NCBI GenBank assembly: GCA_002719425.1
Contig: PBHA01000007.1
Coordinates: 1-39,319, forward strand
Direction of reading: 5' to 3'
DNA: 39,319 bases
Origin: Chloroflexota bacterium
GTDB lineage: Bacteria > Chloroflexota > Dehalococcoidia > UBA1151 > TMED-70
The notes under the pieces are model-generated. The model saw only the letters and a list, made by a program, of their open reading frames with translations, had not been told where the DNA came from and did not search any database. Positions 1 through 10,400 of this stretch are shown here, in pieces. The stretch's first letter is position 1, and each line of letters begins with the position of its first letter. A program made the translations under genes and the position numbers.

Positions 1-887
1 ATAAAACTAAATAAAGTATTATCATCATTCCCAGAAATAGATTTTGTTATTTCTAAATCTCTTAGAGTTACATAGTCCAAGATTAGGTCATTAGATCTAT
101 CAATATTATTTATTTTTTGTATGTTTTTCGCAAAAGTTTTTTGATTGGAGCCAACAAAATCTAAGATCATTCCTAGGCTCATAATTAAGGATTTTTTATT
201 ATCTATACCTATTTGAGATAGATCTTCAATTTCAAAATGAGAGTATATAGTACTTTTAGCAAGAGCTGTATTCTTAACTGGTCCTTCATATTCTCTTGTA
301 AGAAAAGAATCAAAATACTCATTAAATATTTCGGAATTATCTTTTGAATAAATTATCTCTCTTGGATTCAATCTTTCAATTTCATTAAAAATATTTTGTC
401 TATCAGATGAATAAGTTTCAAATTTTCCAGTTGATATATCTAATGCTGCAATATGAATTACATCTTTATCTTCATATAAACTAACTAAAAAATTATCATC
501 ATTAGAATCTAATAAATCTGGATCAGTAACTGTACCTGGTGTAATAACTCTTGTAACTGCTCTATCAACAATTCCTTTAGATTCTTTTGGATCAGATGTT
601 TGCTCAGCAATAGCTATCTTTAGACCAGAATCAATAAGTTTCATTAAATTGTTTTCAAGTGAATGATAAGGTATTCCAGCAAGAGGAACTTTATCTTCTG
701 CTCCAACATCTCTAGCAGTTAGTGCTATATTAAGAATTGAAGATAACTTTTTTGCATCTTCGTCAAAAGTCTCATAAAAATCTCCCATTCTAAACAATAA
801 AAGGCAGTCTTGATAGTTATTTTTTATGTCTAAATATTGTCTCCTTCCTGGAGACATTTTCTCTTCGCTATTCTTTTTTGTACTCAT
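1..887 (-). CDS. mutS: DNA mismatch repair protein MutS, N-terminal part (runs off left edge)
   Basis: This is the start of MutS, which recognises mismatched DNA. About 295 residues are visible and the reading frame is open to position 1, so the gene continues outside the window. The N-terminus carries the mismatch-binding domain I block, with FRMGDFYE (the Phe-x-Glu motif that stacks on the mismatch), followed by LAGIPYHS and ITPGTVTD, which are typical of MutS. Domain II follows. Two starts are possible: ATG at 887, or ATG at 857 (MSPGRRQYL), which has a GAAGAG sequence just upstream. It lies 4 nt downstream of the preceding membrane-protein gene, so it is probably the last gene seen of a cysteine desulfurase-membrane protein-mutS operon. 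The identification is firm; only the exact start is open. Confidence 0.95.
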   Translation of the reverse strand, partial: MSTKKNSEEKMSPGRRQYLDIKNNYQDCLLLFRMGDFYETFDEDAKKLSSILNIALTARDVGAEDKVPLAGIPYHSLENNLMKLIDSGLKIAIAEQTSDPKESKGIVDRAVTRVITPGTVTDPDLLDSNDDNFLVSLYEDKDVIHIAALDISTGKFETYSSDRQNIFNEIERLNPREIIYSKDNSEIFNEYFDSFLTREYEGPVKNTALAKSTIYSHFEIEDLSQIGIDNKKSLIMSLGMILDFVGSNQKTFAKNIQKINNIDRSNDLILDYVTLRDLEITKSISGNDDNTLFSF

Positions 888-891
888 TTAG

Positions 892-1722
892 TTAGTAATT
901 TATAGTTACTGTATCACTAGCTATCCAGCGAAGTCTACTTATGGTTACATCCTTGGGAAGATCAACAACTAGATAACCTATAACTTGTGTTCCTTCCACT
1001 AATGTTATATCGCCCCATAAAGGAATAAAATCATTAACTTTATATTTATTATCTAATTTAGAAATTTCATATGCTCTTTCAATACTATTTGAAGGAAAAT
1101 ACGTCTTACCATCCGATGCTAATATTTCCGCAGCACTATCATTTATATTAAGAGTTATAGTGTTGGCAGTTTCGTTAATTATTTGAAGTTTTAATAATCC
1201 TAAATTTCTTCCCTGATCTGTTGAATCAATTTCCCAATTTGTCAATTCACCTGTGAATGCATCAGGACCATCGTAGTTAATCTTTTCATTATACTGAGGC
1301 TCACTACTTTTTATCCATAGTACTTTTCCAGCCTTATATAACGGATCTAAATCTTCTGAGTTAAAGAGGATCCATGGAATAGAAATTGTTGCAAAAAGTA
1401 CTGAAATTATTGTTACAGCAATAAGCAACCTAGGTCTATTAAGTTTAGGGAAGGTTGTTACTCTTCTTGTTAAGATGTTATTTTCAGAATCAATTTCAAC
1501 GTACTCTTCTCCTGAGGTAACAAAGCCTTTTATCTTAAAAGAAAAATATATTCTTGAAATATTTTCACGGGTATTTATTCTAGAAACAGAATATTCTTTA
1601 CCTTTATCTTCAAAATCAGGACCATATTCATATTTATTTGAAAGTATAAAATCTAATGAAATATCAATTATTTCCTTTTGATCCTGAAACTTACCATATT
1701 GTATATTTTTTGTTTGATTCAT
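892..1722 (-). CDS. Membrane protein with DUF4352-like C-terminal domain, function unknown
   Basis: A 276-residue protein with one clear transmembrane segment at about residues 97-119, following RPRLL. The first ~95 residues are polar and probably cytoplasmic. The last ~140 residues look like a secreted beta-sandwich: the pattern NETANTITLNI...G..Y.P...P.W...V.G...GYLVVDLP resembles DUF4352, an immunoglobulin-like fold common in surface or lipoprotein-type proteins. There is no N-terminal signal peptide or lipobox. It lies 3 nt after a cysteine desulfurase gene and 4 nt before mutS, so it is probably co-transcribed with both, but nothing suggests a repair or sulfur role. The DUF4352 resemblance is from pattern only. 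I do not recognise a specific function. Confidence 0.75.
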   Translation of the reverse strand: MNQTKNIQYGKFQDQKEIIDISLDFILSNKYEYGPDFEDKGKEYSVSRINTRENISRIYFSFKIKGFVTSGEEYVEIDSENNILTRRVTTFPKLNRPRLLIAVTIISVLFATISIPWILFNSEDLDPLYKAGKVLWIKSSEPQYNEKINYDGPDAFTGELTNWEIDSTDQGRNLGLLKLQIINETANTITLNINDSAAEILASDGKTYFPSNSIERAYEISKLDNKYKVNDFIPLWGDITLVEGTQVIGYLVVDLPKDVTISRLRWIASDTVTINY

Positions 1723-1725
1723 ATC

Positions 1726-2895
1726 TTAATTTATTAATTCTTTATATATCTCAACTAAACTTTCAATTATGTATTCAATTTCTTCAATCTTGTTTGTAAG
1801 ACTAAATGACAATCTTACTGAACCAAGAGCTAACTTATCATTTACTCCTTTTGCTAACAAAACATGACTAGGTTCGACGCTTGCAGTACTACAAGCAGAA
1901 CCGCTACTAGCCATTATACCTTTAAAATCTAGACCAATAAGTATTGGTTCTCCTTGTATATTAGGAATTGAAAAGTTTACTATATTAGGTAACCCATTTG
2001 AAGAACTATGAATAACAACCTCTGGTATAAAGTTTTTCAGGTCATTAATAAATTTTTCTGACAGTAATTTTGTGTGACTGAAGAAATTTTCTCTGTTTTT
2101 TTCTGCTATTTCTATAGCTTTGCCAAGCCCAACTATACTCGGAACATTTTCTGTTCCAGATCTATTCTGTCTTTCTTGGCCGCCTCCATCCAACAATGGC
2201 TCAACGACTATATCTTCTTTTACATACAATGCTCCTACACCTTTTGGAGCATTAAATTTATGTCCTGAAATAGAAAGTAAATCAACTCCTAAGGATTTTA
2301 CATCCACATTAATTTTTCCTATTGCTTGAACAGCATCTGTATGAAAATATATTTTATTTTTGAATTCTTTCTCTTTTTCTCTAACAATTTGAACTAAATT
2401 ACTTATATTTTGAATGGAACCAATTTCATTATTTGCAAGCATTATTGATACAAATTTTGTCTTATCTGTGATCAAATTTTCAAAATTTTGGATATCAATC
2501 ATTCCTTCATCATTTACGTTTGAGTATTTGAGTTCATATCCAATTTTTTTTAGTTGTTCTGCAGGATGAATCACTGCGTGATGTTCAATTGTAGAAATTA
2601 TAATTTCATTTTGAGAATTATTTTTTACAGGCAAACATAATCCTTTTATTGCAAGATTATTAGATTCAGTTCCTCCACTAGTAAAAATAATTTCAGAAGA
2701 CTCACAATTTATTACTTTTGCAATTTTATCTCTTGCAAATTCTATTGCTGCTTTAGAATCTTGACTAAGCATGTAAAGACCAGACGGATTTCCAAAAGAT
2801 TTAGTATAAAAGGGCAACATTTCATCTAGAACTTCAGAATTAACTGGAGTTGTAGCTGCATTATCACAATATACTTGATCAATTTCAAAGGTCAT
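1726..2895 (-). CDS. iscS: Cysteine desulfurase (IscS/NifS family)
   Basis: A PLP enzyme that removes sulfur from L-cysteine as an enzyme persulfide, for Fe-S clusters and thiolated tRNA or cofactors. At 389 residues it has normal family length. It starts with the YCDNAATTP block; H-A-V-I-H near 106 and TDAVQAIG near 186-193 contact PLP; the Schiff-base lysine is K213 in SGHKFNAPKG; the catalytic cysteine is C335 in SSGSACSTAS, the long-loop class I arrangement. It is the first gene of a minus-strand group with the membrane protein and mutS, and neither iscU nor mnmA is adjacent. A TATAAT lies 6 nt before the ATG, so the message may be leaderless. In this window it could also supply sulfur for MoaD thiocarboxylation and MiaB clusters (inference). 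Confidence 0.95.
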   Translation of the reverse strand: MTFEIDQVYCDNAATTPVNSEVLDEMLPFYTKSFGNPSGLYMLSQDSKAAIEFARDKIAKVINCESSEIIFTSGGTESNNLAIKGLCLPVKNNSQNEIIISTIEHHAVIHPAEQLKKIGYELKYSNVNDEGMIDIQNFENLITDKTKFVSIMLANNEIGSIQNISNLVQIVREKEKEFKNKIYFHTDAVQAIGKINVDVKSLGVDLLSISGHKFNAPKGVGALYVKEDIVVEPLLDGGGQERQNRSGTENVPSIVGLGKAIEIAEKNRENFFSHTKLLSEKFINDLKNFIPEVVIHSSSNGLPNIVNFSIPNIQGEPILIGLDFKGIMASSGSACSTASVEPSHVLLAKGVNDKLALGSVRLSFSLTNKIEEIEYIIESLVEIYKELIN

Positions 2896-2901
2896 ATATT
2901 T

Positions 2902-2907
2902 ATTATA
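2902..2907 (-). promoter_or_regulatory. Candidate -10 box (TATAAT) of the cysteine desulfurase gene
   Basis: The minus strand reads TATAAT, then 6 nt, then the ATG at 2895. Transcription normally starts about 6-8 nt after a -10 box, so the transcript would begin at or next to the start codon. No SD lies between. The -35 region is poor. In DNA this AT-rich such a box can occur by chance. Confidence 0.4.
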
Positions 2908-2987
2908 AATTAGATTAGAAAAATAGGGCTGAAAATTAGAAATTTAGGTAAACTAGAAAAGATAAAATTTTTTGAAAGAGAATATAT

Positions 2988-3947
2988 TTGATTAGAGTTG
3001 AACACTTTTTTAAGAATTATGGACCTTATCCTGCAGTGATAGATGTATCATTTGAGGTACTAAAAGGTGAAATAGTGGGTTTTCTAGGTCCCAACGGAGC
3101 TGGAAAAACTACAACCATGAGAAGTATTACAGGATATCTCCCTCCTACATCAGGAAATATCACTGTTAGTGGATATGATTCTGTAAAATATTCTCTTGAA
3201 GCAAGAAGGCATATAGGTTATCTTCCAGAAACAGTTCCACTTTATTTAGACATGACTGTAACTGATTATTTAAGTTTCATGGGTAAGATAAGAGGAATGA
3301 ATCAAAAGTGGATAAATGAAAGAATTAGTAAAGTAATTGATCATGTAAGACTAGGTGATTATAGAAATACACATGTAGGTAAATTATCAAAAGGGTATAG
3401 ACAGAGAACAGGAATTGCTCAAGCTATACTACATGAACCAGATGTTTTGATTATGGATGAGCCTACTATCGGAATTGATCCAATTCAAGTAGTTGAAACA
3501 AGAGAATTGATTAGTGAATTGGGAGAATCTCATACATTATTGATTTCTTCTCATATTCTTCCAGAAGTATCAGCAATTTGCCCAAGAGTATTAGTGATTT
3601 CAGATGGGAGGATAGTTGCCGATGATAAACCTGCAAATTTATCAAATAGACTATCTGGAACAGAAAGAATTGAGGTAGGTATCTCAAGAAGTAAAATTGA
3701 TTCAATAATTTCTACATTAAGAAAAATTGATTCAGTTATTGATGTAAGATCAGATTCAAGAGCTGAACAAATTGATCAAGGCAAAAAAGAGAGCTTCCTG
3801 CCAATAATTGTCGATGCAAAAACAAATGAAAATGCTACTGAAAAAATAGCTAAATCTATTGTTGACAACGGTTGGGGATTAAGAAACTTGACTCCTTTAC
3901 CAATGACTTTAGAGGAAATATTTTTACAACTTACACAAGATAAATAA
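2988..3947 (+). CDS. ABC transporter ATPase, GldA-like
   Basis: Nucleotide-binding subunit (319 aa) of an ABC-2 type exporter. It shows Walker A GPNGAGKT at residues 34-41, the signature LSKGYRQR at about 133-140, Walker B VLIMDEP at 153-159 and an H-loop in ISSHIL. The C-terminal ~100 residues are the extension usual in GldA/NatA-type ATPases. The start is TTG at 2988 with GAAAGAG about 7 nt upstream; no better in-frame start precedes the conserved MIRVEHFFK. It is the first of four plus-strand genes separated by 1-2 nt (ATPase, permease, GldG-like, DUF4340), a widespread cluster. In Bacteroidota GldA-GldF-GldG is linked to gliding and surface secretion; elsewhere the substrate is unknown, as here. 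Confidence 0.93.
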   Translation: MIRVEHFFKNYGPYPAVIDVSFEVLKGEIVGFLGPNGAGKTTTMRSITGYLPPTSGNITVSGYDSVKYSLEARRHIGYLPETVPLYLDMTVTDYLSFMGKIRGMNQKWINERISKVIDHVRLGDYRNTHVGKLSKGYRQRTGIAQAILHEPDVLIMDEPTIGIDPIQVVETRELISELGESHTLLISSHILPEVSAICPRVLVISDGRIVADDKPANLSNRLSGTERIEVGISRSKIDSIISTLRKIDSVIDVRSDSRAEQIDQGKKESFLPIIVDAKTNENATEKIAKSIVDNGWGLRNLTPLPMTLEEIFLQLTQDK

Positions 3948-3949
3948 CT

Positions 3950-4711
3950 ATGAAAAATATTTACATCATTTTGATGAAAGAGATAAAAACTTATTTTGCC
4001 TCACCAATGGCATATATAGTATCAGCTTCATATTTAGCTATAACAGGATTCTTTTTTGTTGCTTCTGTTTCTGACGCTTTTTCAGAAGCAACTATAAGAG
4101 GATATTTAGCTGGAGCTACATTCTTTATGATTTTTATGTCTCCTGCTATAACCATGAGACTCATTGCCGAAGAACAAAAATTAGGAACTTTAGAACTTCT
4201 TCTAACTTCTCCTGTCAAGGAAGCAGAAGTTGTACTCGGAAAATTTTTAGCATCACTTGCAACTGTTGTAATAATGATTATTTTTTCCCTATATTTTGTT
4301 GTCTTACTTTATATTTTTGGGGATCCTGATTCAGGTCCTTTATTAAATGGAATTTTTGGTCTTTTGCTATATTCTTCTGCTACTCTAGCAATAGGTTTAT
4401 TTGCATCATCATTGTCGCCTAATCAGATTGTTGGATTAATTGTTGGGTCTGGAATACTAACAAGTTTGACAATTATTGATTTTATTTCTGACAGAGTTAC
4501 TGGTATTGGTAGTGAAATTCTTAGCTTTCTCCAACTAGGAGCATCTTTTTCAGTTTTTGATCTAGGTTCATTAGGAGTGGCAGAAAGTGGCCATTTTGCT
4601 GATTTTTCAAGAGGAGTTTTCTCACTAGTAGATGTAGTTTTTTATCTTTCAGTAACTATAGTTTTCCTACTTTTGACTATTGTAATTTTAGAATCTAGGA
4701 GATGGAGGTAG
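3950..4711 (+). CDS. ABC-2 type permease, GldF-like
   Basis: Integral membrane subunit (253 aa) paired with the preceding ATPase. It has six predicted hydrophobic segments, beginning with MAYIVSASYLAITGFFFVA at residues ~19-37. The first cytoplasmic loop carries the ABC-2 hallmark EEQKLGTLELLLTSPV..EVVLGKF (about residues 75-100), which contacts the ATPase. It begins 2 nt after the ATPase stop and ends 1 nt before the GldG-like gene. The GGAGG encoded near its own 3' end (4704-4708) serves as SD for the next gene, implying translational coupling. Substrate unknown. Confidence 0.92.
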   Translation: MKNIYIILMKEIKTYFASPMAYIVSASYLAITGFFFVASVSDAFSEATIRGYLAGATFFMIFMSPAITMRLIAEEQKLGTLELLLTSPVKEAEVVLGKFLASLATVVIMIIFSLYFVVLLYIFGDPDSGPLLNGIFGLLLYSSATLAIGLFASSLSPNQIVGLIVGSGILTSLTIIDFISDRVTGIGSEILSFLQLGASFSVFDLGSLGVAESGHFADFSRGVFSLVDVVFYLSVTIVFLLLTIVILESRRWR

Positions 4712-4712
4712 A

Positions 4713-6461
4713 ATGAGTACTGATAACAAGCGTCCGTCTATGGAATCTACAAAATTTAATTTTAGGAAACTACTAGAAGGCACTAGAGAAAATATTAGAT
4801 CACTAAGGCAAGGTTTTATGCTTGCTTCAATTTTTTCGATTTTTTTAGGATTCATTGTTTGGATTTTCTTCAGAGACATTTCTACAATTGGGCTATGGAT
4901 GATGTTAGCAGGTTTTCTACTAGCAATTTTAATAGCTTTAATTTCTTGGAAAAATATTCTATTCTTTATTTTTGGAAGAAGAGGAAGATATGGAATAAAT
5001 ACTTCAATTATATTTCTTGCATCACTAAGCTTAATTATTATTCTCAACGCTTTATTATTTTGGTTATCAGGAAGACCTGATTCACCTGAATGGATAAGAA
5101 TTGATACGACTGCTACAAAGCAATTTATTCTTGAAGATCAAGCAATAAAGGTTATAGGTAATTTAAATGAAGATGTAAAAATAACTGTGTTCATGGCCAC
5201 TAATACACCAGAAAAAAATGCAAATTGGAGAGCAACAGAAGATTTACTTCTTGAGTTCAAAAGAAGGTCTAAACAAGTAAAACTAGAATATGAGAAGATA
5301 GATCCAGAGCTTGATCCTAATGCCGCTTCAAATTATGGAGTTAACACTTTTCCTTCAATAGTAGTTGAAGCTTTAGATTCTAGAAGATCTCAAATTATTC
5401 CAGGTAGAAGTTCGTTGGTGTCTGCAAATCCATTTACTGAACAAGATATAATAACTGGTTTACTAATAGTAAATCAAATTAAACAGAAAGAGGTTATTTT
5501 CTTAACTGGTCATGGTGAAAGAGATATCACTGATTTCGATCCTAACTCATCTGGAATGGGATTAATTTATTCTGATCTACTTGCACAAAACTATAAAGTA
5601 TTATCATCAACCTCACAAGAATTAGCTATTTTATTATCTGAACAAAAAATTCCAGCTGTAGTAGTAATAGCAGGAGCTGAATCTGATTTTACTCTTCAGG
5701 ACTCTGCAATAATTTCTGAATATTTATGGCAAGGTGGAACTTTGCTCATGATGATAGAACCTGAGAATACTCCTGATGGAGTAAAAACATTTTTATATAA
5801 GTATGGAATCGCGGTTGGAGAAGGTACAATATTTGACATGGCAAGTTTTGTGGCTCCCAAACCAAATTACTTACAAATTAAGAAAACAAACGGTCAAATA
5901 CCTATACACGAAATAACCACAGACTTTGATGTTCTTTATCTACCAGGTTCTGCATTCTTAGCATCTACAATAAGTCCTGAAACAGTTCCTGTGTCAGAAA
6001 ACGGAGAACCTTTTATTAAACATGTTCCTTTAGCATTTACTACTTTAGAAAGTTGGGCTCAAAAAGTTACAGACACAGAAGATCTGAATTATGACGTAGA
6101 GAGTGATATTTTAGGTCCATTTCCTACTATTCTCGCAGTACAGGCAATTTCAGAACTTGGTAAAGCACCAATAGAAAATGAAGATGGAACTATAGTCCAG
6201 ACTTCAATTGTAGTTGTTGGAGATACCGATTTTGCTTCAAATAAATATTCTGGATCCGCTAAAAACAGTGACCTTTTCATTAATAGTATTAATTGGCTAG
6301 CTAAAGATTTTGAGCTGATTTCAATCAGACCAAAGACTCAAGCATACAGAGAGTTAGTGCTAACAAAAAGTGAAAGAGATTTCATTAGATGGAGTGGATG
6401 GCTATTAATGCCAACTTTAGTCACATTAGGTGGATTTATTAGTTGGTGGCGAAGAAGATAG
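4713..6461 (+). CDS. GldG-like ABC auxiliary membrane protein
   Basis: A 582-residue membrane protein of the GldG / ABC-type uncharacterised auxiliary family. Three hydrophobic segments lie near the N-terminus (about residues 34-54, 60-85, 95-116). A large extracytoplasmic domain (about 120-545) follows, with ITVFMATNTPE, FPSIVVE, FLTGHGERD and GGTLLMMIEPEN; this is the GldG family fold and resembles the glutamine amidotransferase-like IFT52/GldG domain. A final segment, WSGWLLMPTLVTLGGFISWW, is followed by RRR as a stop-transfer. Start ATG at 4713 has GGAGG 4 nt upstream. It shares the operon with the ATPase and permease, so it probably forms the extracytoplasmic part of the same complex. 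Confidence 0.88.
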   Translation: MSTDNKRPSMESTKFNFRKLLEGTRENIRSLRQGFMLASIFSIFLGFIVWIFFRDISTIGLWMMLAGFLLAILIALISWKNILFFIFGRRGRYGINTSIIFLASLSLIIILNALLFWLSGRPDSPEWIRIDTTATKQFILEDQAIKVIGNLNEDVKITVFMATNTPEKNANWRATEDLLLEFKRRSKQVKLEYEKIDPELDPNAASNYGVNTFPSIVVEALDSRRSQIIPGRSSLVSANPFTEQDIITGLLIVNQIKQKEVIFLTGHGERDITDFDPNSSGMGLIYSDLLAQNYKVLSSTSQELAILLSEQKIPAVVVIAGAESDFTLQDSAIISEYLWQGGTLLMMIEPENTPDGVKTFLYKYGIAVGEGTIFDMASFVAPKPNYLQIKKTNGQIPIHEITTDFDVLYLPGSAFLASTISPETVPVSENGEPFIKHVPLAFTTLESWAQKVTDTEDLNYDVESDILGPFPTILAVQAISELGKAPIENEDGTIVQTSIVVVGDTDFASNKYSGSAKNSDLFINSINWLAKDFELISIRPKTQAYRELVLTKSERDFIRWSGWLLMPTLVTLGGFISWWRRR

Positions 6462-6462
6462 C

Positions 6463-7446
6463 ATGAACTTAAGAATATCTTTAATTCTAATCATTTTAGT
6501 TTCATGGTTTTCTGTTTTTGGGGTACTAATATTCAAGTCAGATATTGGTTCAGAACAAAGTGAGGAACAAATATCTTATTTTTATCGTGTCTCATCTGGT
6601 GATATTACGAATATTTCAATCAGAAACCAAGATAGAGCCTTTAGTTGGAGACTTATAGATAATACTTGGTATTTTGATAATATGGATGGAATCCCTGCTG
6701 ATTCTTTTAGATGGGGTGGAATAATAGATTTACTACAAGGTCCGCAGCTTTATAGGACTATTTCAGAAAACATAGATGATAAAACTAAGTATGGATTAGA
6801 AAATCCAACAACAGAAATTTCAATTTTTTTAACTAGTGGTGACAAAAGGACTCTGTTTATAGGCGATAAAACTCCAGATCTGCAGAATAATTATGCCTAT
6901 TTAGAAGGTGATGATAAATTAGTTATGGTTGATTCAACGTGGAAAGGGGTTTTAGCGCGACTAGTTGATGAACCTCCATATCCAAAATGGATGTATAAAT
7001 TAAATCAAGAGGAAATATTAGAACTAGTAATCATTAATGACAATGAAATTATAAAAGCATTCACTCTAAAGTCAGATGGATGGTATAACTGTAAAATTCC
7101 GCTTACTGGAACACCTTGTGATGGTGATGAAAAGGCAGATTCTAATAGCTTGAAATCATTCATAGATGATTTCTCCACAATAAAAGTAATTTCATCTGTA
7201 CAACTAAATCTTATGTTTGAGGAAGATTATGCTATATATGGCCTTGGACTTGATGCTCCTTATGTAGATGTTAAGACTTTTAGCAAAGATCAATTTGGAG
7301 TAAATACTATCTATAATACATCTTTGAGTATAGGAAAAATCAACGAAGAAAAAACTGGTTATTATGCGGTAGCAGCTGAAACAAAAGACGTTATTCTTAT
7401 AGAAAAAGAATGGGCAGAGAAAATTTTATCTTTTATAACTAAGTAG
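6463..7446 (+). CDS. DUF4340 domain protein of the Gld-like ABC operon
   Basis: A 327-residue protein with one N-terminal membrane anchor (about residues 4-24) and a long extracytoplasmic part. Repeated blocks such as ISIRNQDRAFSWRLIDNTWYF and YGLENPTTEISIFL...LFIGDKTP match DUF4340, found downstream of GldG genes in many phyla. I chose ATG 6463, with GAAGAAGA upstream and 1 nt after the GldG stop, rather than the GTG at 6430 that would overlap GldG by 32 nt and add a polar tail before the signal anchor. The last 8 nt overlap the 3' end of the VWA gene on the other strand. It is probably a periplasmic or surface partner of the ABC complex. Confidence 0.85.
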   Translation: MNLRISLILIILVSWFSVFGVLIFKSDIGSEQSEEQISYFYRVSSGDITNISIRNQDRAFSWRLIDNTWYFDNMDGIPADSFRWGGIIDLLQGPQLYRTISENIDDKTKYGLENPTTEISIFLTSGDKRTLFIGDKTPDLQNNYAYLEGDDKLVMVDSTWKGVLARLVDEPPYPKWMYKLNQEEILELVIINDNEIIKAFTLKSDGWYNCKIPLTGTPCDGDEKADSNSLKSFIDDFSTIKVISSVQLNLMFEEDYAIYGLGLDAPYVDVKTFSKDQFGVNTIYNTSLSIGKINEEKTGYYAVAAETKDVILIEKEWAEKILSFITK

Positions 7447-10400
7447 TAAGATTTTTGTATAATTCTGGCAGTCTTGCCGGTAGCATAGAGATATCAGAAA
7501 GAACTTCGTATGAAAAATCATCCATCATTGTCTTTAGATAATCATGCCCCGATTTATCAACAGTTAGACAAAAAGGAGTTATTCCCTTTTGTCTAGCTTC
7601 AATCAAGGCTTGCCTAGTGTCATATACAGCATACTCCTTCTCTACACCTTCTCTTGAGTAACCTCTATCCTGTGGTCTTCCATCAGTTATCAAAAAAATG
7701 AATCGAGAGCGTGCCTCGTGATTTTCAAGTTTGGTAATAGTATGTCTAATCGCAGGTCCCATTCTAGTTGCATGTAATGGAGCAATTCTATCAATTCTTC
7801 CAGAGATAGAATCATTAAATTTTTCATCTAAATCTTTTATAGTATAAAATTCAACGTTTTCTCTACCATAACCAGAAAAACCATAAATCCCGTAGTCATC
7901 ACCCAACATTTCTAGTGAATTCACCATTAGTACAATTCCCTCTTTTTCTACGTCTACTATTCTTTTGTATGATCTTCTTAAGCCTTCTGCCCTTCTTGAT
8001 CTTAACCAAACCATATATTCTACAGGATCATCAGGGGCTCCCCAATCATCAGAGTTTGATTTTGAGCTATCATCAATAGCCTCAGCAGTTGATGCACTCA
8101 TATCGATTAGCAGTGCAACAGCAACAGATCTTTCAGTCTTATTTCTTCTCCAATAAATTTTTTCATCTGGAGTCACCCCAGATCTAAGATCTATAAGAGC
8201 TTCAATTCCAGCGTCTAGATCAGCTTCTTCTCCATCTTCTAATCTCTTTTGTTTTCTATATTGTTCAGGTACAAATAACTCAAATTGCTTCTTTATTTGA
8301 TAAACCAAATTTGAATTATTAGTTAGTGTTTCTCTATAAAAATTTGCCTCACCGTCTGGAAGTTTTTTTTCGTGTAACAAACACCAATTAGGTTTGTATT
8401 CAACATCTCTGAAGTCCCATTCATCATAAGTAAAAGTATCAGGTTCTTTTGCTTCGAGTGGACCTCCATCTTCATCAACATGAGTAGGTTCACCTCCAGA
8501 AAATGAAGAATTATCTAGATCTCTATTTTTTAGTTCTTTCATAAGATTTTCTAATAATTCTTGGTTAGGAGATTCAGTTAATTCCTGATTTTCATCAGAT
8601 TCTTTTGATTCAAGATCTGGTGAGTTCTGGATTAACTCCTCAATTTGTTCTTGAGTGAGACCCTGAATTTCTTCACCTTCTCCTTCCATTTCATCTCCAC
8701 TAACAGTTAGCATTTCTGTTAGCAATTGCCCTAGTTCAGGCTTAAAGTCACCCTGATATTCAACAGGATCTGGAGATTGATAATCTCCTTCTTCTGGAGG
8801 ATTTATTGAACTTTCTTCAGAAGGTTCTCCTGATTCTGATTCTCCTTCACCACCGGAAAAGTAAGAAATCATATCATTTACAACCTGTTCATCCTCAAAT
8901 TGGTCATCAGAATCTTCTAAATCCTCATCTTTTATTTCATCAGCCTCTTCCTCGGGTTCATTTGGATCAATTTTATTATTATCTATATCTCTGATTAATG
9001 AAAATAGTCTAAATGAAACAGCCATAGAATCTTCTACTGTTTTTATTTTGTCATTTGAAATTCTTGATAAAGTAAGAAGGTATCTAACAATATCTTCATA
9101 TTTTGTTTTGGTTCCTTTGGGTACATTTCTATCTTTATCGCCCAGCGTAAATCTGAGAACTTTTTCAATAAAAACTTCTCTTCTTTTATTGCTAGTGTCT
9201 GATTTATTTTTTCTATTATTTAGTTCTTCTAACTGAACTTTTTTATAAAAATTTCTTAGTCCTGGATATTTATTTAATATAAGTTGATCAACTCTATACT
9301 CCTCAACCATACTAAAGATATCATCAGCTAAGATTGGATCGTGCTTAAATGGATAAGAACCTCTAAGAACCTTGGCTATTCTGGTAGCATGTTCTTCATC
9401 TGAATCATTTACTTGATCAAGTAATGCATTGAAAATAGCCTTCGATCTAGAATTTATCGGTTCTATTTTATAATCATATTTGTAACTTCCAAATTCAGTT
9501 AATGCTTGTTGATGTGATGCAAGTACTTTATAAAAATTAAAGTTATCTTCTTTTTTGTTATATCTTTTAATCACGTCAGGCAAATAAATTGTTTTACCGT
9601 CTGAGGTAGCTAAATCTGATTCACCCCAACCTATATTTTTATCAGTTATGGTTGTTGAACCAGATACTGAAACATCTTCACCTGAAAGGGCTGTACAATA
9701 AAGTTTCATCAAATCTTTTATTCTATTTAACTCAACACTTGAAGAAATTTTATCAATTAAATCTTGGGATTCCTTAGATTGAAGTTTAAAAAATTGAGTT
9801 GCTGGAGCAGTATTAGTGTCCTGATCAATAGCAAGTCTGATTCCTTGAGATTTCCATTGATCAAGTTGATCAATATCCAAAGAATCAAGTAATCTTGGTA
9901 CGTTATTTAAAAAATCTAAGGTAGCAATAGGAACATTATTTACCACTTGCTGCGTCATCTGTAAAACTTGATCATTATCATTTTTATTAGTCAGAGATAA
10001 AGTTCTAATCAGCAGTTGTAAAAATTCAGATATTTTCAATCCTGATAATCCATGAAGCCTTCGGGTCATATCGAAAGTTATTTTTGTATGAGCATTAGGT
10101 AGTTTAGAAACTTGATCCTTGATAATTTCATAAGTAGGCTTTATATCTCTCCAATTATTTTCAGTTATCAAAACAGAAAGATGAATCAATTCATCAATTT
10201 CTTGAAGATTCAAAGTATAAATTTCCAATGATGAATCTAGTATTTCATTTGCAAGATCATATGACCTATTTGATAAAATTTCCATGAAATCAGTAAACTT
10301 ACAAAATTGATCAAAAGTTAATGTTTCTAAGATAATTGGGGTATATTCAAACATCTTACAAGCCAAGTTAGTTGATTTCCAAGTTCCTTTATGTAACTTA

